Assembly: GCA_016758965.1 (NCBI GenBank)
Contig: JAEPRB010000120.1
Span: forward strand, 1-64,000
Direction of reading: 5' to 3'
Origin: Circinella minor
Lineage: Eukaryota > Mucoromycota > Mucoromycetes > Mucorales > Lichtheimiaceae
Length of the DNA: 64,000 nucleotides
Both the position numbers and the translations under genes were made by a program. The notes under the pieces are model-generated. The model had not been told where the DNA came from. It worked only from the letters and a program-made list of their open reading frames with translations, and ran no database searches. This document shows, piece by piece, positions 15,439 through 25,448 of this stretch. Each line of letters begins with the position of its first letter. Position 1 is the stretch's first letter.

Positions 15439-15984
15439 TAGGATATGCATGTTCATCTATTGAAGGAAGAGTTGCACTTGAATTCTTTGATATGTCACCT
15501 GAACAACAAGCTAGAAAATATGCATTTAAATCACATCGACAAACTATTAATGATACTGAAGTAGTATATCCAGTCAATGCTTTAGCATTTCATCCAATGT
15601 AAGTTTTCTCCAATATAAGTTTTTTTTTTTTTTTTTTTTTTTTTTCAACATATTTTTAAAATATATATATTTTTAAAATTATAATTATTCTTTTTTTTTT
15701 TTAGTTATGGTACATTTGCATCAGGTGGGTCGGATGGTATAGTAAGCGTTTGGGATGGTGTTAATAGAAAACGTATTCGACAATTCCCTCGATACCCAGA
15801 TGAAATTGCAAGTTTATCATTTAGTCATGATGGAAAGAAACTTGCTATTGCAAGTAGTTATACATTTGATGAAGGAGAAAGGGATCATCAACCAGATGCG
15901 ATATTTATCAAGACATTAGATGAAAATGAATGTAAACCACGAACACCTAATAATAACCTTGGTAATGGTACTGCTTATGTATAA
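14513..15984 (+). CDS. BUB3: Spindle checkpoint WD40 protein Bub3
   Basis: Six exons (14513-14626, 14710-14843, 14926-15008, 15100-15351, 15442-15598, 15705-15984) join in frame to 339 residues, the usual Bub3 length. WD-type blades are visible: [33 protein letters not shown] and [13 protein letters not shown]. The segment [25 protein letters not shown] is characteristic of Bub3. The protein binds GLEBS motifs of Bub1 and Mad3/BubR1 at unattached kinetochores and delays anaphase. The gene ends 78 bp from the convergent end of the EngB-like gene, so the two transcripts probably overlap at their 3' ends. Intron 5 contains a long T run. Confidence 0.92.
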
Positions 15985-16062
15985 AAATTTGAAATAAATA
16001 AAAAATAATAAATAAAAAGTAATAATAATAATAATAAATAATAATAAATGAAATAATTATTA

Positions 16063-17195
16063 TTAAGACGATGATGTTATTCCTGTTGCTGTCATAATAG
16101 TCCATTGAACTCGAATAATATCTTGTGTTATTTGTTCCAAACTATTTTTTTGACTTTTTCTTCGTTTTCCAGTAACTAAAATTTCTGGATAACAACAAAT
16201 AGCATGATTAACAAGATATTCTTCAATAACTGATTTTGATTTTTCAAATGCTTCTTTTGATAATCTATCTCTTTTAGTTAAAATAATTTGATAAGATAAT
16301 GGTTGTTGATCAAGAATTTGCATAATTTGTTTATCAGTTTCTTTAAGACCAGCAATTGGATCAATGATAATAAATAAACGTTTTAATCTATATAAAATAA
16401 TGAATAAAAGAATATGAATAATAGATATATATATATATATATACATTATAAACAAAGAATAAATAATATATTTACTGTGTACGATTTCTTAAATAATAAA
16501 GAATTAAATCACCCCAAGTTTCTCTTGATTGAAAACCATAACCAGGCATATCCACTAAAGTCATTTGATTTGCAATATCAAAAAAATTGAGTGATTTGGT
16601 ATGTCCCTGTATTTTATTATTTTAGTTTCCATTATTATAAACTCTTTCAATCACAAATATATATATATATATTACCGGTTTACTTGATGTCTTGACAAGT
16701 TTATTATTATTTGTTAACCTATTAATCAATGTTGATTTCTAAATATATATATATATATATATATATGTTTAGTATATATATATCAATGAATATTTATAAT
16801 TTACTTACACCAACATTACTACGTCCTACAAATGCAATCTAAAAAATATAAAAAAGTTAATAATGTTTAAAAAAAAAAAAAGAATAATATTAAAAAAAGA
16901 ATAATAATAATTTATTATTAACCTCTGGTTTTTCATAAGAAGGTAATTTTTCAGGTTCAAATACACTGGTTAAAAACCGAGTTGGTTTCGCAAATAATTT
17001 ACTTGCTGTACGTGATTGTATGGGTGTTAATGGCGTTATTTCAGGAAATGAAGTTAATCGATAACTATCCCCTCGTTTATTTTGTTGAACTAAATGTTTG
17101 GCTTGATTTATTATTAAAGATTCTTGTTGTTTTTCTCGTATACATAATCGAGAACAAGAATGAAACGTTCTTCTTATTATTAATGACATGTCCAT
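16063..17195 (-). CDS. Mitochondrial EngB/YihA-type GTPase
   Basis: Five exons (17195-16923, 16838-16809, 16738-16676, 16606-16476, 16387-16063) join in frame to 273 residues. The N-terminal 90 residues are basic and Ser-rich with no GTPase motif, consistent with a mitochondrial targeting region. The G1 loop GRSNVGKS (96-103) is followed by the switch region ending KPGHTKSLNFF, the G3 motif DMPGYG and the G4 motif TKRD. These are diagnostic of the TrmE-Era-EngA-EngB group, EngB branch. Bacterial EngB helps assemble the large ribosomal subunit and fungal relatives act on mitochondrial translation. Exon 2 is only 30 nt and exon 3 only 63 nt, and an intron falls inside the P-loop. A second in-frame ATG lies two codons downstream. 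Confidence 0.88.
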
Positions 17196-19411
17196 TATAT
17201 ATAATTTTAGAATTGAAAAAAAAAGAGATCTAAGAGATAATAGTGGAAAGCAGAAAAAAAAAAAAAGTTGTCAAAGTTAGATGTAACACAATTTCTTTTT
17301 TTTCAAGAGCGACCCACTTGGTTCCCAAACCACGAAATATTTGACAATCTATAACACTGGGTTGTATACGTAGGTTGTTGCCCCCCCCCCTTTTTTTTAA
17401 ATTATATATATTATCCACCTTATAAATTATCAACATTAGTAATAATTCGTTATTATAATTATTGAAATATTTACCATGAATATTGTGTTCCATTCAGATG
17501 GACAGAACCACCTATATTAAAGATAACTAGAATACTTCTTGTAATTGTTACCTAAACCAACAAGGGGCACACGTACAAGTAACTGAAGTATTTACAAGTT
17601 ATTTATTCTAACTTACCCTTTTCCTTGAGTCATATACTCGAAATTATATTACTTTTTATTCATTTTGCTAACACGATACGACCGAAACGCATCAAAATAT
17701 ATTATCATTGAAATCAATTTTATAATTACTCCATTTTACTTGGCACTATATTAATACGTATTTTATATCATTCTTTAATTTTAGCTATAACCCTATATAT
17801 AAAATCTTGTTTGACTCAAACATATATTACCTTTCTTTAATCAACAAGTATACTCAATATTTACGTACTATCAGAACCAATTTAATTACGTATCATACAT
17901 TTTTTTTCTCTTTCTATTACGTACGTAGTAAATATAAATTATATAGTAAAACATTGCTAAGTAATGACTTATCAAGAAACAAATTTTGTAATTAAAATAA
18001 AGTCGAATAAACCCTGTGAGTTGAGTCTCTCCCAAGTATATCAATTTTATCAATTTGGCATTCGAATAAAAATGCTATTTAATGTTGTACCTACAACAGA
18101 TCACTATCATATTATATAAACTTTTTATGTCAAATTATCCATGTATGTATATACACCACTTGGTATGTAATTTAAACATCTAAAGAACATGATGAACACT
18201 ATACCCGATTTTTACTTGCCAAAAAAAAAAAAAAAAGACTGTTAAATAGTTTACATCATCTATGATAGCAATAGAGAGTTATATTAGTAAACTTGTATCA
18301 TACTAGTACGTATTTCATTAAGGTACATTATTACATATCAGTACTAGAACATTAAGAAAGTATTTGCTATAGCCTAAAAAAAGAAAGAAAATAAAAAGGT
18401 ACATAATACTGTAAAATATTTATTTTTGACTCATGTCAATTATGTCACTTTTTTTTTTTTTTTTATTCACTCTATTACACCAGTAAAAATCATTTAGATC
18501 CGTTCGTCACACGGATCGGTCGATCTTTTCAAAGTGAAGTTTCGTGCAACAATTTAATCTTTTAAACCCGATCACAGATAAGTTAAAAATTTTTTTTTTT
18601 TTTTTTGTGTTTCAATAAAATGGAAGGCTACGTAGAAACCTAAGGTCATATGGGGTCTCCTTGCTGGAAGTATATTATGACTATATACAAAAAATAAAAT
18701 AAAAATAAAGATAGAGTGTGATAACTGAACACGCATCCACCTCAAAATAGAAGAGAGAAACGTAGTGTCTGCAGGTTATATTCGTGTTTCTGATAATTGT
18801 GTAACTGTTAACTCATTATTCCCAGGATATAAGGATGAAGGAAAGTACAATAACTTGAAAGTCCTAGTCAAAGTCTTATACTTATACTGATAAATACACA
18901 GTTTACTAAAGTAAAAACTGTTAATTAGTCATACGTACTCAGTAATGCGTTTTATAGTATACAAGTTGCTCTGACCCGATCAATTTAGAACAAAAAATAA
19001 TAATAATAACGAACTTTCAAAAGATGTTACATAACTTAAGCCACTCATTACTGTTGATTCATAGTTGCTTTGTAGTTCCAGTTGTAGTTGAAAGTGAAAG
19101 AATGGCCGAATTAAACTATTATTATGATTTAGAAATTTGATGAACAACATATTACGTAACACCATTATAAAATCAAACTATTTAACACTAAATCAAAAGA
19201 AATATATGATAATAAAAAATACAGCATTAATTATTTTATTTAAAGAATAAATAGATGAAGGTGTTGTAAAGAAAGGTATATAATTATCTTGTATTTTAAA
19301 AATAAAATAATAAAAAAAAACAAGTCAATAGTAGTTAAAATAGTACATGTAATGTTATACAATATGATATTTGTTCAAGTATATTGTTGATGCAGATAGT
19401 ATATATAATGT
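17196..19411. other. Gene-poor 2.2 kb spacer
   Basis: No open frame with coding character or splice partners was found. It contains A/T runs (18219-18236, 18450-18464, 18590-18606) and a GC-rich hairpin at 18497-18517 reported separately. The part near 17196-17500 holds the EngB promoter; the part near 19200-19411 is the 3' flank of the P450 gene. Confidence 0.5.
18497..18517. repeat. Perfect 7-bp stem hairpin, GC-rich
   Basis: GATCCGT and ACGGATC form a perfect 7-bp stem around the 7-nt loop TCGTCAC. It stands out in surroundings of about 75% A+T. Function is unknown. Confidence 0.45.
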
Positions 19412-21317
19412 TTATAAAATGCCTTCCAAGATGATGGGTTCTTTTGGAGGAAATTTAACCATACCCATAGCATAATTATCAGGAGCTCGTTTACCAGATG
19501 GTGTTGAGATATCAAAACGTACTAATAACTCTGCTAATATATATTTAATTTCATTTACTGCAAAGTATCGACCCGGACAAGCGTGTGCTCCTAAACCAAA
19601 AGAAATCAGATCTATTATATTAAAAATAAACAAAGCAACTAGCGTTAATAATCGTCATCACCATAATATGTATAAAGATGCATGATGTTTTTTTTTTCAT
19701 ATCAGTCTATACAAACCTATTCCAATAGTAGAACTTTTCTTATCTTCTGTCGCATTTATAAATCGATAGGCATCAAATTCATTTAATGGTTTATCATAGA
19801 GAGAACCTAATGCAGGATCTTGATGTGCTTCATCCAATGCGGCCACAATCAAACTTCCTTTAGGAATCATTTGACCGGTAGAAAGCACCATATCTTGAAG
19901 TGCCATATGATGAAGACCCAAATTATCAATATCATATCGCAGTACTTCACGAATAAACGAATCCAATAATCGAAGATGACTGACTGATTCTGGTGTACGT
20001 TTTTCAAGTGTGTTAATTTCTTTTCGTAAATCTTCCATTAATTGAGGTCGACAAGCCAATTCGTGGAGAGCAAAAGTGGTAAAATGAGATGTTGTATGAA
20101 TACTGGCTAATGCAACACCTTTGAAATGGAATGCAGCCTCTTCTGGTGAACGCATGGAGCCATCCGATTTAAGTAACTTGGATGTCATGCTGACAAAAGT
20201 AGGTTCATCATCAGGAATTTCACCAGATCGAAGACCGTTGATTAAAGGAACCAATAATTTCATTAAGAGATCGAGTTGACGTTCAACAGACATATATCGA
20301 CGGACAACAATATCAGCAATCATGGGTGGAAGCACGGTTAATAACATACCAGCTTTAACAATACTCTGTGTAAGGGTTGCCATGGAATGAATTAAGTCTC
20401 GGTTTGTACCGACTCGACTACCTAAAATAGACACATAAAAAGTAAGAAAGTATATAATCAGTATCTAAGGAGTGCTACTCGATTGACAACTACAAAAAAA
20501 TAATAAATTGCATATACTAACCAGCAAAGCATAAACAAGAGATACGTGAAATGGCATGTGAAAGAAAATCCCAAGGATCAATTTGTTTTTTTTCTCCACG
20601 TTTAAGAACGAGTTCTTCTTGAAGTAATCCTTGAAATGCTTTTTCGACACGATCCGAAAATACTTCAATTTGATTTGGTTTAAAGTTTTGTTTGATAGGA
20701 TATGTAACTAAATAATAAAATATATTTATTAATATTATTATATCTTTTTTTTTTTTTTGTTTTTTGTGTATGTTATTCTTGAGTATTTTATCTTGACAAC
20801 ATTACAAAAAAAAATTGAAACACTTACTTGGATGTTTATCTCTAGGGCTAATATTCTCTTCAGTATGTTTATGTTCGTATGACAATCGCATGACACGTTC
20901 TACTGGCATGATCGTCTCAATACCTTCAGTAAAACTGACTGTTTTTCGAGATGCCATTAACAGTTCTGGAATCATTTTACCAGTAAGCACATATAAATCC
21001 TGAGTCACTAACTTTATTTTGAATGCAGGACCATATTCAGCTTTACACTTTTGAATAAAACCTAAAGGATCTTTATTGATTTGAAAAGCATGTCCAAATA
21101 CTGGGAGTGTACCAGATACCGATGGAACAATGTTATTCTTGTATTCAATCGATGCGTGATTTTGTTTGCGTACAAGTTTTAAAAGTGTCCATACAGTGAC
21201 AAGAACACTTCCAGTTGTAACGAAAAAACGTCGACGATCATTGGTTGCATTGGAATATTGACTTAATAAAAAATTGGATGCCGTTGTTAAGATACCATTT
21301 GAATAGAGTTGATTCAT
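19412..21317 (-). CDS. Cytochrome P450 monooxygenase
   Basis: Four exons (21317-20828, 20707-20522, 20421-19717, 19611-19412) join in frame to 526 residues. A hydrophobic N-terminal anchor (FVTTGSVLVTVWTLLKL, about 31-47) would hold the enzyme on the ER membrane. Landmarks are in order: an I-helix-like ALASIHTTSHFTTFALHEL with the Thr pair, the K-helix ExxR in REVLR, the segment FDAYRF, and the heme-binding loop FGLGAHACPGR with the thiolate Cys. It therefore looks catalytically complete. It resembles the fungal families common in Mucoromycota, but I cannot name the CYP subfamily or substrate. A P450 reductase partner is not in this window. Codon use is richer in G/C-ending codons than in neighbours such as the kinase. 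Confidence 0.9.
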
Positions 21318-23104
21318 GATTATGTGATCAAAATAAATAAAAAATAAAAAATAAATGAAAGAAACTTGGATTTATTTGTTAATTCATCTTATTCTTTGTT
21401 TATATAGAGATTTCCAGTGTTGCGGGTTTGTAAAAAAAAAAAAACAATCTTCCACCGCCCCCAGTTTGCTATCCTTTTGCGCGCTCTTACGTTATAAATT
21501 TCGCCGATTATGTTTATTTGTACGCCAGAATTCTCTCCCTTTCACTTGGCTTTTTTTCAATATATATATATGAAAGCTTCTTGATAGAAAGAGAGAGTTG
21601 ACGATAAATAAAATAGTATGCGTTTAATTAGATCTATGTATCAAAGAAAAATTACATTTTCTATCTTTTTAATTTTTAACTAACAATTCGAAATAATTTT
21701 TTTAAAAAGAAAAAGGTATTTTATTTTATTATTACAATGCTTTACATTGTTAAGGAACAAAGGGAGCGCCCCTTCAATGCCATTATTTCCGCGGTCAAGT
21801 TTTTTGACAACCCTATTTGGCCATACCCTTGGGGCTTTTAATATATGATATTTGAGTCGGATAGTCATACTTTATAAATATAGTTTAGACAATGTGTAGC
21901 ACATTTTCTTCTTAAGGGAATGAATTTCCGGGATCCGTTTGAAAGAGTTTTCTTGTGTAAATAGTTATAATGACATTTGATATTAAGTATTCTTTTCTCT
22001 TGGTTTTTACACATGAACATGCATGAAGCGCGGAGATATAGAACATTTATTATTATTTGCCTGATATATATAATATTCCAGTCACTTGGTTCCTAATTTG
22101 TGTTTTTAACTTTTTTTTTTCTTTTTATAAAGGTTGGAAGAGAAATTGTATAATAATCATTAATTAATATTTGACAGTGTTGGATATATGTATATACTAC
22201 CTAGTAGGTAAGGAATCAACAGTGTTGACTATAAACTTTATTATTATTAAGATATTTAACAAAATTTTTCTTTTAAATTAATTTTCCGAGAGAGAAGGAA
22301 AAATAGTATTACTTACTATAGATACTATATGATCACTCTGTCATGTTACCCATAAATCTACCATTTTAAACTTATATAAAATATATTTTCGTATATCACG
22401 TCTATTTAATGGTGTTTTTTTTTTCTCCTGCTGCTATTTTATAAGTAATCAGTAAACTTATTTCTTGTGATACTTATATGGTCCCTCAGTAAGTTAGGGA
22501 AACAGGAGGAGGAAGGTTTAACATTATTCCTTTGATATCTATAGTACTGTATTATTAAATAAAAAAGTTCCGTTACTGAAAAAGATGATGCCATTTAGAT
22601 ATGTACGTGTAAATAAACAACAAGGAACATTCCCAATAAAAAGAATAATAGGTAGTATCATTATACTTGTTGGTATTAGTAATATATCTCTAAAATTCAA
22701 TCGTTATAAAACAATAATACTTTTTTTTTTTTCAAAAATTCACAATAAGACACAAACAAAGAAGCAAAAAAAAAAACACAAAGAGTAATATATAATGGAA
22801 TAAATTATTTACTAAAGCCAAAAAAGCGATAAATAATAAAAAAAAAAAGTAAAAGAAATATATAAACTAGAAAGGTGTTCTTGTAATATATGACATATAA
22901 TATGAAAAAATTAGAAGGAAAAAAGACGGTTTTTTGTTGTTATTGTTGTTTGGAATAAGATTATAAAATATTATGTATATGTATATATAGAAAAGTAATT
23001 AAGAAAATGGTATGATTTATTCTATATCTGTATTATAACGATAATACTCGGTAATCTTTTTTTTTTTCATGATATAGAAAATGGGTTGTATGTGACTTAA
23101 GCAA
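21318..23104. other. Intergenic region upstream of the P450, no gene seen
   Basis: This 1.8 kb holds the P450 promoter at its left (GCGCGC at 21479-21484 and CGCC nearby) and the 3' flank of the repeat-protein gene at its right. Short open frames inside are A/T-rich and lack conserved character. A GC-richer patch at 21760-21835 has no recognisable coding content. Confidence 0.5.
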
Positions 23105-24295
23105 CTAAAATCCGCCATCATCAAGAGTACCATCGCCAAGACCAAGGTCATCATCCAAGTTATCCACGTCATCAACGAAATCAGCGATGTCCCCAATGTC
23201 ACCGAGGTCAGGAACAAGAGGGGGTAGAGCAGGACTAGGTATATAAATAGACAATGAGAGTATATCGTTAGACAAATTGAAATCATTTAACAAGTACAGC
23301 TAAAAGTAAAATGATTATAGTTACTTACACAATAGCTGTATAAAATTATAATTTAAAAAACGAGCAAATTATACATAAACAAAAAGTAAAATTGATTAGC
23401 ATTTTTTGTATTTCATAAACTAATAAGAAGAAAATAACAGTGCAAATAAAAAAAAAATATACATACTTGGTTTTACGAATTCCCATTCAGTCTTGGTAAG
23501 AGTGATGGTATGGCTAGTGTCAAGACCACCCCATGGGGCATGAACTTCGTATCCCTTTTTGCCACCCTTTTCATAACCATCTTTACCACCCCAACCATTT
23601 TCCCAGTCGCCCCATCCACCTTCCCAATTATCATCATAGCCGCCCTTGCCACCGTAGCCACCCTTGCCACCGTAGCCACCTTTGTCACCATAACCACCGT
23701 AGCCACCTTTGTCACCGTAGCCACCTTTGCCACCGTAGCCACCTTTGTCGCCATAACCACCGTAGCCACCTTTATCGCCATAACCACCGTAGCCACCTTT
23801 GCCACCCCAGTTATCATCGTCATATCCCCAGTCGCCCTTGCCACCTTCCCAGCTCTTCTTCTTTTGGAAACTTTGGCTAGGATCTTCAATTAGACGAATA
23901 GCCGCACTACCGGCTTCATAGGGACCACTGGCCTTGATAGTAATAGTATGTTCACCTGCATCAAGATCAAAAGTTCCCTTGCTAAAACGTTCATCATCGA
24001 GGGCTTCTTCTGGTGTGCCAGCATAAACTTCTTCTTCTTCGGAAGATTCAACTTCAGAGGTTTCACCCAAAAGTTCTTCATTATCGAAAACCTTGAATGA
24101 ATCGCCCACGTTCTTGTAATCTGTGATTTGGATACGAGCAGGCTTGTCCAAAGTAATAGTGAAAGATTCTTCAGCAAGAGCATCGTTACCATTCCATCGG
24201 AAAGTAGTGAATGAATCTGTCAATGGCACGGTATCGGCCAAAACTTGTTGTAAAAGAACAGCAGCAGCTGCAGAAAGTGCCAAGATTGAACGCAT
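23105..24295 (-). CDS. Secreted acidic and Gly/Tyr/Lys-repeat protein with a 7-nt microexon
   Basis: Exon 1 (24295-23467), a 7-nt exon (23335-23329) and exon 3 (23234-23105) join to 321 residues. The signal peptide is MRSILALSAAAAVLLQQVLA. Residues about 22-140 form a probable beta-rich domain (TFRWNGNDALAEESFTITL, GTFDLDAGEHTITIK) with an acidic insert, SEVESSEEEEVY. About 80 residues then repeat GGYGGYGDK / GGYGGKGGYGDK with Trp/Asp blocks on either side. After the microexon comes a proline-rich, strongly acidic tail with DLGDIGDIADF that ends GTLDDGGF. Opposite charges of repeat and tail suggest a cell-wall, matrix or adhesive role, but I know no named family. Lys is mostly AAG, unlike neighbours, hinting at high expression. 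The exon-1/exon-3 frames disagree unless the microexon is included. Confidence 0.75.
23641..23811 (-). repeat. Coding minisatellite of Gly-Tyr-Lys units
   Basis: The DNA repeats units of about 21-30 bp that translate as GGYGGYGDK and GGYGGKGGY. On the + strand it appears as repeated CCACCTTTGTCACCGTAG-like blocks. Units vary only at synonymous or K/G/Y-switching positions, so copy-number polymorphism between strains is likely. Confidence 0.85.
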
Positions 24296-25448
24296 TTTTA
24301 TTTTGTTGTAGTGAATCTTTTTTTTTTTAATATAATGTTAAAGGAAGGAATCGAGTAAAAAAAAAATATTAATTTTTTTTTTTTAAAAAAAAGATGTAGA
24401 AAAAGAAAAAAAGACGTTAGGAAAAAAAAAAGAATGTCTTCTTTGAATTATATAGTGTTTTGATTCGCATTTTATATATTTGTGTATAACTATTATGTGA
24501 AAGTATTAGGAGTAGTAATAGTAGTAGTGATAGCAGTAGTTGTATATACTGAGACTACTATGGAGAATGTTGAATATTGGTCCAACAGCATATTTTCTCT
24601 TAGTTGTGTCTTGAAGGTCAAGATTTAAATGAAGATTTATTAATTTTTTTTTCTTGTATTTTTTTTTTCATTGATGTTTACATTTATAAAAGAAAATAGA
24701 AACAGTATAAATATTTAAAAGAGGGAAAAAAAAAAGACATCTTGATGGTTCCTAGGTAACATATAATTAATTTACTTGGAATTAAATTTTGTCAAAAGAA
24801 ACTAAAAAAGATCAAATTTAAAAAAGTGAAAAAAAAAAAAGAATTGTTGTCCCAGTAAATTTTTATTACTGCTGCTTCTGTTCGGGTGTTTTCATCTTTT
24901 AACATTCTTCATAAAAAAAATTACGTATTACTATATAGATACACACACACACACACACACAGTAAGGAACGAGTGTAAAATACTATTATTCAAATCCTGC
25001 CCTCTTCAATTTTGAAATCCTAAAAGATATCATCCTTGGCCCACTATTTATTTTATTTTTTTATATAAGGGTTTTATTAAAATGCCGCAACTTGGGTTAT
25101 TGTACGAATACAAATTTATATCTAGAAGTAAATGATAAATAAACTGATACAATAATACTATACGGTTATTTCTTTGATTGATATAGTTAAACATCAATGT
25201 GGCTCTTACTGCTACATTATTTGCCACTATTTCATCTGTTGTATTGACAAATAAAAACAGAACAAAAAACTCTCCAGTGCTCCAGTGATAACACATCAAA
25301 ATGGGGGTCATGCAGCTCCGATTTCAGGTCCCAAAAAAAAAAAAAAAAAATGGAGAAGATTGCTGGTTGGGAGATGAAAGCGGTGTTAAGAAAGATCCTT
25401 AATATTACACTTTTCACGGATAGTTCGTCCATTTGAGAAAAGAAAAAA
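24296..25448. promoter_or_regulatory. Divergent intergenic region with an (AC)n microsatellite
   Basis: It separates the secreted repeat-protein gene (-) from the smgGDS-like gene (+) and should hold both promoters. Visible landmarks are A/T runs just upstream of 24295, GTA/GTAGTA repeats at 24513-24540 and an (AC)n tract at 24941-24961. No gene is supported. Confidence 0.45.
24941..24961. repeat. (AC)n microsatellite
   Basis: About ten AC units in the divergent spacer; simple-sequence repeat. Confidence 0.9.

Noticed and set aside
23510..23893. Long open frames on the + strand (127 and 115 codons) across the Gly/Tyr/Lys repeat
   Set aside because: They are antisense to the repeat gene; the GGY/GGK repeat DNA keeps all frames open. 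The - strand reading has a signal peptide, splice sites and a plausible composition.
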